Source: JADKAV01 sp963769435
GTDB lineage: Bacteria; Actinomycetota; Actinomycetes; S36-B12; UBA10799
Direction: 5' to 3'
NCBI GenBank assembly: GCA_963769435.1
Contig: CAVYLN010000002.1
Coordinates: forward strand, 1,488,001-1,552,000
Length of the DNA: 64,000 bases
Shown here: positions 18,479 through 28,167 of the stretch, one piece after another
Layout: each line of letters begins with the position of its first letter
Numbering within the stretch: position 1 is the stretch's first letter
The notes under the pieces: generated by a model
Told to the model about the DNA's origin: nothing
What the model saw: only the letters and a program-made list of their open reading frames with translations
Database searches by the model: none
Program-made: the position numbers and the translations under genes

Positions 18479-18925
18479 TCAGCTGCTGGATTCGGCGGCG
18501 TTGCAGTAGTCGAGCAACTCCGGTGGGAGACCGGCACTGGCCGTGCCGCAGACCTCATCGGAGGTTGAGACGTCCCACGACCCGCCGCTCGCCTGGAGGA
18601 AGAACACGGTCGGCCCCGGGTTCACCTCGACGGCGGCCCACTGCGTGCCCGAAACGTCCGCGCAGTTGTACTTGACCATCTCGGAGCCCTCCGGGAGGAC
18701 CGCCAAAATCCCCTGCTCGCTGCACAGCGAGTCAGTTTCGGTGGGCGAGGACGTGGGGCTCATCGCAGTCTCTGTGGGGGTCACGGTCGGCGTCGACACC
18801 GGCGAGGCCGCAGTCTCCGTCGGCGTGGCGTCGGAATTCGACGACGAACCCGAGCACCCGGCCAGAGCCGTGATCGAGAAGCCGGCGAGCAGGACGATGG
18901 CTTGTGTGGTGCGGCGGCCGCGCAT
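18479..18925 (-). CDS. Putative lipoprotein
   Basis: A 148-residue exported lipoprotein. Its N-terminal signal (RRTTQAIVLLAGFSITALAGCSGS) ends in a lipobox LAGC, so the mature protein would be anchored by lipidated Cys23. A Ser/Thr/Pro linker (residues 26-65) leads to a small C-terminal domain with four Cys, probably two disulfides. No family recognised. Confidence 0.75.
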   Translation of the reverse strand: MRGRRTTQAIVLLAGFSITALAGCSGSSSNSDATPTETAASPVSTPTVTPTETAMSPTSSPTETDSLCSEQGILAVLPEGSEMVKYNCADVSGTQWAAVEVNPGPTVFFLQASGGSWDVSTSDEVCGTASAGLPPELLDYCNAAESSS

Positions 18926-19062
18926 TCGGGACTCCTGACTGTCGGGTGCGATCCATCATCCTGGCTCCCCACCGCATGTGATGAAGGCGCGCGGCCACGT
19001 GGGAGTGGTGTCACCGAGTTGTGATCAGGTCGCATCGACGGCTCCCGGCAACGACCCGGCAG

Positions 19063-19510
19063 TCAGGAGACCGCTGCCCGCACGAGCGCCACAACTCTCT
19101 TCTCCACTTCTGGGCTCCACCGGACCAGCGCGAATGAGGCCGGCCACATGTCGCCGTCGTCGAGGTTGGCCGCGTCCTGGAAGCCCAGCGTGGAGTAGCG
19201 GTAGTTGAACTTGCCGGCGTCCTGGAAGAAAACCACGACCTTGCCGTCAGCGTCGGCATAGGCAGGCATCCCGTACCAGGTTCTCGGGGTGAGGTCAGGC
19301 GCCGTCGTGGTGATGGCGATGTGCACACGTTCTGCGAGCTCGCGGTCCTCGGGCGCCATCTCCGCGATCCGGTCCAGAACCGCCTGCAGGCCGTCTGCCT
19401 TCTTGGCGCCCTTCCTGCCCTCGGCGCGCAACTCCGTCTGCACGCTGCTTCATGGCCGCGCGTTCCGCCTCGCTGAAACCATCGCTGGTTCCGGTGCTGT
19501 CAGAAGGCAT
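19063..19510 (-). CDS. DUF1801 (YdhG/YdeI-like) protein, frameshifted
   Basis: Small cytoplasmic protein of the DUF1801 family; Bacillus members have been linked to iron handling. The body shows the family blocks TTTAPDLTPRTWYGMPAYA, VVFFQDAGKFNYRYSTLGF and ANLDDGDMWPASFAL. The N-terminus (MPSDSTGTSDGFSEAERAAMKQRA from ATG at 19510) is in the next frame and must be joined near 19440 by dropping one base, which gives AELRAEGRKGAKK. Corrected length is about 148 residues. Confidence 0.75.
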
Positions 19511-19734
19511 CGTGGGTGTTCCTCTCCGGGCGTCGGTGGGAGCCAGCACAATACTGCCCTTTCGCACCCGGACATACCCGGTCGGAGGCAGTCGGGAGTG
19601 GCCCGTTGTCCGACGGGTCCGTTCAGGACAGATCACGATGTGCCTGCCAATCCCGCCTTGATCCGCTTCTACCCACCTGACCGGCGTAGGGTCACGCGGG
19701 TACCTCCACGCCCATCCACGACCGGGAGCATCCC

Positions 19735-20955
19735 ATGGTCCGAGTACGACTGTTCACGTTGACCACCCCCGCACTGGTTGCCGGAATCGGTCTGTCGTTG
19801 GCAGCCCCCCAGGCCGCGCACGCCGACACGATCACGGTGCAGACGGTCAAGGTCACCGAGAAGGGGGCGGCCCCGGTGGGTATCGTCCCGTTCACCGACG
19901 CCATCTACCCGGATTGCGGGCAGAGTGCTCCTGCGGGATGCCTCGAAGTGGGGGAGGTCGACTACGCCTACCGGATCGGACGGCTCGAGACGACGGTCGC
20001 GCAGTACGTGAAGTTCCTCAACACCGTCGATCCTCGGGGGAAGAACAAGCACCGTCTCTACAGCAAGACGGAGAGTTCCTCGGCGTGGCCGAAGTACGGG
20101 CAGATCAACCGGAAGACGCGGGCCAAGCGCGGGCGGCACTACAGCGTCGCGTACCCGCAGTGGGCACGCAAACCCTACGGTTTCTCGGACTTCCTGCGCG
20201 CGGCCCGTTTCGTCAACTCGCTGAACAACGGAAAGGTGCTGCGCAAGCGGACCACCAGCAAGGCCGGCTTCGACGTCACGACCTACCGGGTGCGCCTCTC
20301 CCCAAGGACCGAGCGCGGCATGTACACCATGGCCCGCAAGCGCACACAGCGCACGGACAGGACCGGATTCGTGGTGCCGTCGCAGGATGAATGGATCAAG
20401 GCCGCGTACTACGACTCGAGCGGCGGCGGGACGTACTCGTACTGGAAGTACCCCACCAACCCGGGAGTCTTCGGCGATGGAACCGCAACCCAGCCCAACT
20501 CCACCATTCTGAACCGCAACGGGAACGTCACCAACGGCGACGACCAGCCCCTGGCCACCGACCTGGCGGGGACAGAACCGGTCCCGACGTGGTGCCCCGC
20601 GCAGTACTCCCCCGCGGACGAGTGCGACACGAAGAACCCGTTCGGGATTCCCGCCGAGCAGTACCAGCAGTTGTACAAGGCCAGCCTGAGCACGATCGGT
20701 CAGGCTGCGACCCTGTCCCCGTGGGGCACGTTGGATCAGGGCGGCAACGCCGTCGAGTGGACCGACACGATCACTGCGACCCCGGTCGGGACGACGAAGG
20801 GCCGGGTGTGGCGCCGACTCCATGGTGGAGTGCCCAACTCGACGGCCTACCAACTGTGGCTGTCGGCTGTGGGACTACAACCCGAGAACAACCAGTTCTT
20901 CGAACAGACCTACCCGTGGCTGGGCTTCCGGGTCGGTGTGATCGGCAAGCTCTAG
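19735..20955 (+). CDS. Secreted FGE-sulfatase/SUMF1-fold protein
   Basis: A 406-residue exported protein with signal peptide (ending AAPQAAHA) and a formylglycine-generating-enzyme-like C-type-lectin fold. Signatures are YRIGRLETTVAQYVKFLNTV, VPSQDEWIKAAYYD, the SPWGTLDQGGNAVEWTDT block, LHGG and the terminal YPWLGFRVGV. The catalytic Cys pair of true FGE is absent near the C-terminus (the region reads RLHGGVPNSTAYQLWL), so it is probably a binding rather than a sulfatase-activating protein. ATG at 19735 with GGAG upstream. Confidence 0.8.
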   Translation: MVRVRLFTLTTPALVAGIGLSLAAPQAAHADTITVQTVKVTEKGAAPVGIVPFTDAIYPDCGQSAPAGCLEVGEVDYAYRIGRLETTVAQYVKFLNTVDPRGKNKHRLYSKTESSSAWPKYGQINRKTRAKRGRHYSVAYPQWARKPYGFSDFLRAARFVNSLNNGKVLRKRTTSKAGFDVTTYRVRLSPRTERGMYTMARKRTQRTDRTGFVVPSQDEWIKAAYYDSSGGGTYSYWKYPTNPGVFGDGTATQPNSTILNRNGNVTNGDDQPLATDLAGTEPVPTWCPAQYSPADECDTKNPFGIPAEQYQQLYKASLSTIGQAATLSPWGTLDQGGNAVEWTDTITATPVGTTKGRVWRRLHGGVPNSTAYQLWLSAVGLQPENNQFFEQTYPWLGFRVGVIGKL

Positions 20956-20978
20956 CGCGGACACCGGAAGGCCCCCCA

Positions 20979-21011
20979 GTCGTGATGCGGTGTCCGGAAC
21001 CGCCTCACGAC
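20979..21011. terminator. Bidirectional terminator hairpin
   Basis: GTCGTGATGCGG (20979-20990) pairs with CCGCCTCACGAC (21000-21011) around a 9-nt loop. Flanking AGGCC / GGCCT can extend the stem. It lies between the convergent genes ending at 20955 and 21042. Confidence 0.65.
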
Positions 21012-21041
21012 GGGAGGCCTCCCCCTTCCGGGGATCGACTG

Positions 21042-22772
21042 CTACCTCACCAAACGGACCTTGTACACGTGGCTGCGTGCCGCGAGTTGGGTTCCGTTCT
21101 GGGCGACGGTCGCGAACACCGATCCGGGCTTGTGCGTGTGCATCCGGGTCCGGAACTTGCCACGGGCGTTCGTCCGCACCCTCTTCATCACACGCGGACC
21201 CTTCTCAGGCCCCACCGGGTTGAACCACAAGGTGACCCGTGTCCGGCTGCGCACCTTCTTGCCGTGCTGCTTGCCGTAGACCTCACCGAAGGCCCGCACA
21301 CGGATGCGGTTCGTCGCCTTCACGCGAATCTTCAGACGCAACTTCCGGTTCATGCGCTTTGCGGCCTTGTCCCCGTCCCTGTCGCCAGGGATTCCGATGA
21401 CCTCGTCCTTGACGAGGGTCGGAACCTTGGCCGTGGGAGTCGCGACAACGGTCGACGTGTCTCCGATACCTGACGGTGTCACCGCGGCAACCGAGAACTC
21501 GTACGGCTCTCCACCGGTCAGACCGAGGTAACTGGTCTCCAGCGCCTGGTCGGCCGGTACCCGGACCTCCGGCAACTCACTGCCGTCGGCCAGCAACTTC
21601 CCGCTCACCGCGTACTCGGTGATCGGCCCGTTCCCCGCGGACGCGGGTGCCTTCCAGGTCAGCGCCACCGCCTCTTCCCCGCGGACGGCGTTCAGATCCA
21701 GCGGCTTCGTCGGCAGGCTCTCGTCATAACTGACACCGATGTCGATGTACGTGAGGTTCTCCTCGGGCATCAACACCGCCACGTTGCCGGCGGGCTTGCC
21801 ACCCGCATCGGATCCGCCTTGCTCAGCCACGACGGCACTCTCCTCCTCGACGGGTTGCAGGATCGAGGTCGCATCGGTGAAGTCGGCGCCGGAATCGGGC
21901 TTGAGACTGAACGTCAGCCGATAGAGACCGGCGTTCACGGCCTTGGTGGGCCAGTTGAATCCGTACGTCATACCGCCACTGACGGTGACCTCTGCGCCAT
22001 ATCCACCGGGGCCGTCGGTTACCTCACCGACACACTTCACGACACCATCGTCGGTCCATGTCCGGGTGTTGGCGTCCCAGGTCAGTGACGTCGCCTTGTC
22101 GATGCGCTCGATCGTCAGGCAGGCCTGCGACGTGTAGACGATGGCCTGATCACTTTGCGCCGCCACAGCGTGCCAGATCGACGCATCGGGAACGGCCATC
22201 ACGCCCCACTGCTCGTCTTGACCCTGACCCCCGACCTTCATCATCGTGTAGCCGGTCATCCCTGTGGGGTTGTCGACATCCGCGGGCTCGGGATCGATGA
22301 GTCCGGACACGTCCTGGAGCATCTTGGTTTCGATGCGGACGTGCATCCCGGTGCGCCAGTCCTTTGCCTCGAGGTTGTCGCCCCAATCCACGTAGGTGAT
22401 CGGCAACTTGCCGGCGTCCGTGGTCGGTAGTCCTGGCATGGACGACGCATCGGCGTTCTCCGACTGCCACTCGTTGAGGGTCTTCTGGATGAACAGGTCG
22501 ACCCCGTCCACCACAACGTGCGACGCCGGATCGGTGTCGAGCATCAGGTCCTCGGTCTGTGGCCCGGTTCCCCGCAGCACCGGCCGTACGCCGACGCCCG
22601 CGGATTCGGCCCAAAGCACCGGCACGGCCAGGTTGTTACCCGGCGACGTGTCCTCGCCGCCACCCGGCGCCATGGGGCCCGTGGCCTGTATCGCGGGCGC
22701 CGAGCCGAGCACGAGTGCGGCGCTTCCCGTGGCCGCCGCCAGCCAACGAACCAATTCAGTACGCCATCGCAT
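21042..22772 (-). CDS. Secreted FN3-domain protein with basic C-terminal domain
   Basis: A 576-residue exported protein. The signal peptide (LAAATGSAALVLGSAPAIQA) is followed by a 350-residue N-terminal region of unrecognised fold, with a few Cys and no enzyme motifs. A fibronectin type III domain follows at about 375-465 (KPLDLNAVRGEEAVALTWKA, PYEFSVAAVTPSGIG). The last 110 residues are extremely Lys/Arg-rich (RMNRKLRLKIRVKATNRIRV) with a beta-sandwich-like alternation. It may bind acidic wall or surface polymers (inference). Divergent from the two-component operon at 23001. Confidence 0.78.
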   Translation of the reverse strand: MRWRTELVRWLAAATGSAALVLGSAPAIQATGPMAPGGGEDTSPGNNLAVPVLWAESAGVGVRPVLRGTGPQTEDLMLDTDPASHVVVDGVDLFIQKTLNEWQSENADASSMPGLPTTDAGKLPITYVDWGDNLEAKDWRTGMHVRIETKMLQDVSGLIDPEPADVDNPTGMTGYTMMKVGGQGQDEQWGVMAVPDASIWHAVAAQSDQAIVYTSQACLTIERIDKATSLTWDANTRTWTDDGVVKCVGEVTDGPGGYGAEVTVSGGMTYGFNWPTKAVNAGLYRLTFSLKPDSGADFTDATSILQPVEEESAVVAEQGGSDAGGKPAGNVAVLMPEENLTYIDIGVSYDESLPTKPLDLNAVRGEEAVALTWKAPASAGNGPITEYAVSGKLLADGSELPEVRVPADQALETSYLGLTGGEPYEFSVAAVTPSGIGDTSTVVATPTAKVPTLVKDEVIGIPGDRDGDKAAKRMNRKLRLKIRVKATNRIRVRAFGEVYGKQHGKKVRSRTRVTLWFNPVGPEKGPRVMKRVRTNARGKFRTRMHTHKPGSVFATVAQNGTQLAARSHVYKVRLVR

Positions 22773-23000
22773 GGTTCTCCCCTTCCCCTCGTGGGCGGTC
22801 TACCGGCAGTCACTGTGGGTCGACCCGCCTCGGCCATCCGACCGATGAGGCATCGGCCATACCGCCTGCCATTTCCCGCCCCTACGACTCCACGGTCACA
22901 CCGCGTCGCGGATGTTCGGTGTGGGGCGTGTGGAGATCGTGTGGAGGTTCGCGTGGGGTCGGTGGACGCAGGTCCACCTAACCTGCCTTTCAATGGAAGG
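22773..23000. other. Divergent intergenic region upstream of two-component operon
   Basis: A 228-bp gap with no convincing gene. It should contain promoters for both flanking genes; I could not identify a confident -35/-10 pair or operator. Confidence 0.4.
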
Positions 23001-23684
23001 GTGAAGACCATCCTGGTCGTGGAGGACGAGCGGGATCTGCGCGATCTGCTACGCCGCTACCTGGAGCGCGCCGGGTACGCCGTGCTGGCGACCGGATCCG
23101 GAGCCGAGGCGCTGAAGATCGTGTCGGGTCAGGCCGCCGACCTCGTGCTGCTGGATCTCGGACTGCCCGACCTCGATGGCGCCGAGGTCCTCAAGGCTGC
23201 GGCACCCTCGATGCCCGTGATCGTGCTCACCGCCCGCTCCTCCACGGAGGACCGGATCCAGGGACTGCAGCAGGGCGCCGACGACTACGTCACGAAACCC
23301 TTCAGCCCCACCGAGTTGGTTCTGCGGGTCAAGGCGGTCCTGTCCAGGGGTCGGACGATCGAGCCGAGACCTTCGTCGCGCAGTTTCGGAAGTGGTCGGC
23401 TCGTGATCGACGAGACCGCGCACGGGGCGAGTTTCGACGGTGAGCCGCTTCATCTGACAGTGAGCGAATGGGGGCTACTGGTCTCGCTGGCCAATTCCCC
23501 GATGCGGGTGTTCTCACGACTGGAACTGGCCAACCGAATCCACGGCTACGAGTTCCTGGGCTACGAACGCAGCATCGACTCACACGTCAAGAACCTCCGT
23601 CACAAACTGGGCGACTCCGGCAACGATGTGATCCAGACGGTGGTTGGGGTGGGCTACCGATTGGGGTACGGAGCCGATGAATAA
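23001..23684 (+). CDS. OmpR-family response regulator
   Basis: A 227-residue regulator. The receiver starts VKTILVVEDERD, with acceptor Asp in LVLLDLGLPD, Thr in IVLTAR and Lys in DDYVTKPF. The winged-helix domain carries LTVSEWGLLVSLAN and VVGVGYRLGYG. GTG at 23001 is the only in-frame start close to the domain; the GGAAGG purine run directly abuts it, which is unusually tight. It overlaps the kinase gene by 8 nt, so the pair forms one operon. Target genes unknown. Confidence 0.88.
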   Translation: MKTILVVEDERDLRDLLRRYLERAGYAVLATGSGAEALKIVSGQAADLVLLDLGLPDLDGAEVLKAAAPSMPVIVLTARSSTEDRIQGLQQGADDYVTKPFSPTELVLRVKAVLSRGRTIEPRPSSRSFGSGRLVIDETAHGASFDGEPLHLTVSEWGLLVSLANSPMRVFSRLELANRIHGYEFLGYERSIDSHVKNLRHKLGDSGNDVIQTVVGVGYRLGYGADE

Positions 23685-25060
23685 ACACCTCGGGCTCGAG
23701 CCGCTGGGACGACGATTGCTCCTGGCGTTCATGGTCGTGGCAGCGGTTTCCGTGGCCGCCTTCGCCTTCGTGGGTGTCATGGGCCTGAACTTGGAGTTCA
23801 ACCGCGAGAATCTCATCGATCAGCAGGACGTGGCTTCCCACACCGCGGCAGCAACCGCAGTGGTCTACAGCCAGACCGGCGGCTGGAACTCGGCGGACCT
23901 CGAACCCGCATTCGCCGTGGCGAAGACGGCCGGCGCGGTCCTGGTGGTGATGGACGCCGACGGACAGGTCGTGGCCAAGAGCCCGCCGCGAGGCGGCTAC
24001 TCGGTTCCAGGCGCCGCCACGACCAAGATCGCCCATGCGGTCGTGGTCGATGGCACGGATGTCGGCTCGGTCGAACTGTCCTTCCGCACAGCGATCGGCT
24101 CTTCCCTGGGACGCGAACGGGTCGCGTGGATCCTCGGCGCGGGGGTGGTGGCTCTGGGTGTCGCGGCCTTGGCCGCCCTGCAGGTGGCGAGGCAGGTGAC
24201 GCAACCGCTGACCCAACTCAACCAGGTGGGCAGGCGGTTCGCGGCCGGAGACCACAGCGCCCGCGCGCACGTGGACGCGCCCGGTGAGATCGGCGAGCTG
24301 GCACGGACCCTGAACGACGCCGCGGACGCCGTTCTGGTCGCCGAACAGGCCCAACGCAACCTCTCCGCGGACGTTGCGCATGAACTGCGCACGCCACTGG
24401 CCGCCCTTCAGGCTGGGCTGGAGGAGATTCGCGACGGCCTACTCCCGGCTGATGCGGCCTCGTTGACGCGACTTCACGACCAGGCCACGCGTATGGGCAG
24501 GGTGGTCGGGGAACTCGCCGCGCTGTCGGCGGCGGAGGCTTCCCCCCGGGTTTCCGAGTGCCACCCAGGTCGTGGATCTGGCGGCGGTCGCCGAGGCCGA
24601 GATGGCAGCCCGAGGACCTTTGATGCGGTCTGCTGGACTCAAGCTCGTGGGTGAGACGCAGGCGGCACTGGTGCGGGCGGATACGGGTCGGCTGCACGAG
24701 ATCATCGGGAACCTGCTGTCCAACTCCGCCCGGTACTGCCGAGAGGGCGACGTCGTCACCGTGACTGTGTGTGAGCGGGAAGGTCGCGCGATCCTGCGTG
24801 TGGAGGACACCGGACCCGGGATCCCGACCGAAGAACTGCCGCACGTGTTCGAGCGGTTCTGGCGGGGAAGTGCGGGTTCCGGGACGGTGGGCACGGGTCT
24901 CGGACTCGCGATCGTGCAGGCGCTGGTCGCGGCCCAGGGCGGGACGGTGGGGGTGGAGTCCCGACTCGGCACGGGGACGGCCTTCCAGATCGAGTTCCCG
25001 ATGGCCGGCGCCGTCGACCGGCCCGACGCGGCGACGTCCGGCGCGACCGCCGACTCCTAG
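23677..25060 (+). CDS. Sensor histidine kinase (frameshifted)
   Basis: Membrane sensor kinase paired with the preceding regulator. It has TM1 (RRLLLAFMVVAAVSVAAFAFVG), an extracytoplasmic domain of about 130 residues and TM2 (WILGAGVVALGVAALAAL). A HAMP domain and DHp box (LSADVAHELRTPLAALQAG) follow, then an ATPase domain with N-box (IIGNLLSNSARYC), VEDTGPGIP and GTGLGLAIVQ. The frame changes near 24542-24548 in a run of six C. Removing one C gives SPGFPSATQVVDLAAV and a normal protein of about 460 residues. The signal is unknown. Confidence 0.88.
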
Positions 25061-25083
25061 GCACTCCAGGCGCAGTCGCCGGG

Positions 25084-26406
25084 TCAGGTCGCGTGGGGCC
25101 CGCGACGGCGATGGAACCACTCGTAGCCGAAGCTGGCCACCAGTACCACGATCAGCGTGATCCACGTGCTGGCCGGGCCGGTCCTCACCGCCTCGACGAG
25201 CAGGAGGACGAACAGCACCGCATTCGCGACGATCGCCGCCAGGAGCAGTCCGCGGCGTGCGCCGGTGTGCGAACGCAGTCGAAGGTGACCGACGCTGACC
25301 GCCCCGTAGACCACGAGGAACGCCAGGCTGGTCATCTGCCCGACTGCCGAGAGCGGGAAGAAGACCACCAGCAGGATCACGCAGATCGCCGCCGCGACCA
25401 GAGCCACGTTCCCGGCCCTTCCCACGGAACGAGTCAACGGATGGGTGATCTCCCCCTTCTCGGCCACGTCGTACCCGATGTTCGCAGAAGCGAACAGTGT
25501 CGCGTTGACCGCAGAAGCGGTCGCCAGCAGTGCGGCGACCGAGACGGCCACGAATCCGAGTCGCCCGGCTGCTGCCTCGCCGGCATCTGCCAGCAGGTGA
25601 CCGACCGTATCGGTGTGCTGGTTCAGGTCCAGCAACATCACCACGGCGGTCGCGATCACGACGTAGACCACAGCCACCACAGCCAGGGCCGTGTACAGGG
25701 CTCGGGGCAGGTTCCGCTTCGCGTTGACCATGTTCCCGCCGGCGGTCGCCGCCACTCCGAAACCCTGATACGTCACGTAGAGTAAGGCGGCTGCGGAGAA
25801 GACGCCCAGAGTCCCGCCGGGCGCGGGCTGGCTGATCCGGTCGGGCTCTATGTGAGTCACCGCGAAGGCGACGAACCCCACCAGCACAATCATCTCGATC
25901 GCGATGATCGTCGTCTCCGAGCGACCCACCAACTTCGAGCTCATCAGGTTGACCACGGTGAACACCACCACCACGCCCACGCCGACGACCCGGCGCAGAT
26001 CCTGCCCACTGTTGTCGGCAAGAGCCGCGACGTACTCGGCGAAACCAGCCGCGTACAGCGCGGTCGCAATGATGTAGGCAGCGAACTGGAAGACGTTCAA
26101 GCCGCCCGCGATCAGCCCTTCCCCGAAGGCGTCCCGCAGATAGACCGCCGCACCTCCACGGCTGGGGTACGCGGATCCCAGTTTTGCGTAGGAGTAGACG
26201 GAGAACGCAGCGACCACTCCCGCGATCACGAAAGCGAGAGGGAGCAGCCCTCCACTGGTCTCGGCCGCCAGGCCCAGCAGCGTGTAGAGGCCCGCGCCCA
26301 TCATCCCACCGACCGCCAGAGCCGTGACCGACCCGAACGTCAAAGGTGACCCGCCGGCGGTCGAGGTGTCGTCCGCGCCGGACCCGGCGGTAGGGGTTTT
26401 CGTCAT
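25084..26406 (-). CDS. APC-family amino acid permease
   Basis: A 440-residue secondary transporter with about 12 transmembrane helices. TM1 carries the unwound glycine segment (VGGMMGAGLYTLLG), and later helices hold the amino acid-polyamine-organocation pattern (YSYAKLGSAYPSRGGAAVYL). Probably imports or exchanges an amino acid or amine by cation coupling; the substrate cannot be assigned. It is a single gene downstream of, and same strand as, the ABC exporter operon, separated by about 108 bp. Confidence 0.85.
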   Translation of the reverse strand: MTKTPTAGSGADDTSTAGGSPLTFGSVTALAVGGMMGAGLYTLLGLAAETSGGLLPLAFVIAGVVAAFSVYSYAKLGSAYPSRGGAAVYLRDAFGEGLIAGGLNVFQFAAYIIATALYAAGFAEYVAALADNSGQDLRRVVGVGVVVVFTVVNLMSSKLVGRSETTIIAIEMIVLVGFVAFAVTHIEPDRISQPAPGGTLGVFSAAALLYVTYQGFGVAATAGGNMVNAKRNLPRALYTALAVVAVVYVVIATAVVMLLDLNQHTDTVGHLLADAGEAAAGRLGFVAVSVAALLATASAVNATLFASANIGYDVAEKGEITHPLTRSVGRAGNVALVAAAICVILLVVFFPLSAVGQMTSLAFLVVYGAVSVGHLRLRSHTGARRGLLLAAIVANAVLFVLLLVEAVRTGPASTWITLIVVLVASFGYEWFHRRRGPHAT

Positions 26407-26514
26407 TGCGGCGAGTCCGCTCGCGTGTCCATGACTCCATCCTGCCCAGTCGATCGCCGTGAAGTCGGACCACGAACTCGCAGTGCGGCACCACTGACAC
26501 CGGACTGCGGCGGC

Positions 26515-28167
26515 TCAGCCGTGCTCGCGGAGATCCCTTCGCGCGAACGCGGGGAACGCCAGCGCCAGCAGCAGAACGGTGAGTACCGCAAGCACCGCAG
26601 CATCCGCCCATGGCATCCCGGAGGAAAGAGGGTCGCCACCGAGGTAGTAGTGGAACGGCGAGATGCTGCCCCACGTCGCTTCCTCGAGTTCAGCCATCGC
26701 GTTGACGACGTGGCCGGCCAGGGCGGCCGCGACCGGCACCCAGATCGCCACGCTGACCAAACCGGTCGCAGCACTCATGAGCAGTGCCAGCGCACCGAAC
26801 AACCAGCCGATCAGCGTCAGTTGCACACACGCGGCCGCGACATGGCCGAGATTCATCCCCATGCCGCCCAACGCGTTGCCCGCCACGACACCGGCGAAGG
26901 TGACGAACCCCACCACGGCGCCGAACAGCAGCATCGTGAACATCTTCTCGGCCAGCACCTGGCCGCGGGAAACCGGTTGCGCCAGAAGCAGGCCCATGGT
27001 CCTGTCCGACTCCTCACCGGCCAGCGCCTTGGCGCCCAGCGTGATGGTCACCACCATGACAGCGATCGGTGCCACCAGGCCGAAACTCTCGATCTGGTAG
27101 TAGCCCTCCGGCGTCGCCAGGTCACCCCCGCCGAAGAACGCCAGCATCGACTCCGGGAAGGCGTCGCCGAGGCTGAGGATGGTTTCATCCATCGCGGCGT
27201 AGACGGGGCCCAGCAGCGCTCCCATCACGAAGAACATCGCCGCCGACACGACGAACAGCAGCCCCTGGTGTTCGGACGCGCTCTTGATCCAGATCCGCGA
27301 GACACGCGTCGACCCGGCCATGCGCTCCGCCAGTGCGGCGGTGACCGCGTTGGAGCGCGCCCGGTCGATCAGACTGACTCCTGTGGACCGGCCCCGCAGA
27401 TCTCGACGATTGACGCCGACCAGCGCGACCACGAACAGCACCGCACTGCCTGCCAACAGGATCGCGACGTGCATCCAGTCGACTCCGTTGAGCAGGGGTT
27501 CACTGCCGCCGAGGTAGTACCAGGGGAACACCTTGGCAAGGTCCTCCCAGCCGGAAACCAGGGGAAGCAGTCCCACTGCGAAGAAGGACACCACCATGAC
27601 TGCTGCAGGCACGCCGATGGCCGGACCGGTTCGCCCGGTCCAGGCACCGATGGCCAGCGCGAGGAAGCCGTACAACAGCGTGCTGGCCGCAAGGTGCAGC
27701 GTGAACGCGCCCACGTGCAAGTCGGCGATCTCGACGCTCAGCAGTTCCGGCGAGATCACACCGACGCCCCACAGCGCGAGGAAACCGGCCCCGAGCAGCG
27801 CCAGCATCGCCGCGGCCTTGGAGACCAGGACGTCCGTGCGGCTCTTCGGATTCCCCAGCAGTACCCCAATGGTGCCTCGGCGTTCCTCACCAGCGATGAA
27901 GGCCGCACCCATCGCGATGGCCAGCCCACCCAGGGCCAGCGCGCCATACGAGTTGTAGATCGCCGAGTAGGCAAGCGACGCCACGTCGGCGTCCTCCGGG
28001 ATGCCGATGATGGATTGGAAGGACGCGGGCAGGTCGGAGTAGATGCTCAGGTCGAGGTTCCGGTACACCGCCATCGCGAACACCAGCAGCACCGACAGGC
28101 TGACCACAGTGATCGTCACCCCGCGCCAGCGATCGAGGACCGTCTTGCTGAAGACCGTGGTGAGCAT
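26515..28167 (-). CDS. ABC-2 type exporter permease
   Basis: A 550-residue integral membrane subunit with about 12 hydrophobic helices in two homologous halves. Each half has an ABC-2-type extracytoplasmic loop and a conserved GEERRGTIGVLLGNPKSR / GEESDRTMGLLLAQPVSR coupling segment. This double-length form resembles antibiotic exporters of the tetronasin/TnrB type. It overlaps the ATPase stop (ATGA), so the two subunits are coupled. Substrate unknown. Confidence 0.87.
   Translation of the reverse strand: MLTTVFSKTVLDRWRGVTITVVSLSVLLVFAMAVYRNLDLSIYSDLPASFQSIIGIPEDADVASLAYSAIYNSYGALALGGLAIAMGAAFIAGEERRGTIGVLLGNPKSRTDVLVSKAAAMLALLGAGFLALWGVGVISPELLSVEIADLHVGAFTLHLAASTLLYGFLALAIGAWTGRTGPAIGVPAAVMVVSFFAVGLLPLVSGWEDLAKVFPWYYLGGSEPLLNGVDWMHVAILLAGSAVLFVVALVGVNRRDLRGRSTGVSLIDRARSNAVTAALAERMAGSTRVSRIWIKSASEHQGLLFVVSAAMFFVMGALLGPVYAAMDETILSLGDAFPESMLAFFGGGDLATPEGYYQIESFGLVAPIAVMVVTITLGAKALAGEESDRTMGLLLAQPVSRGQVLAEKMFTMLLFGAVVGFVTFAGVVAGNALGGMGMNLGHVAAACVQLTLIGWLFGALALLMSAATGLVSVAIWVPVAAALAGHVVNAMAELEEATWGSISPFHYYLGGDPLSSGMPWADAAVLAVLTVLLLALAFPAFARRDLREHG

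Noticed and set aside
24218..26674. An 818-codon open frame on the minus strand overlapping the kinase, the APC permease and flanks
   Set aside because: It runs antisense to, or out of frame with, well-conserved genes and its translation is Arg/Gly-rich low-complexity, typical of a GC-rich shadow frame.
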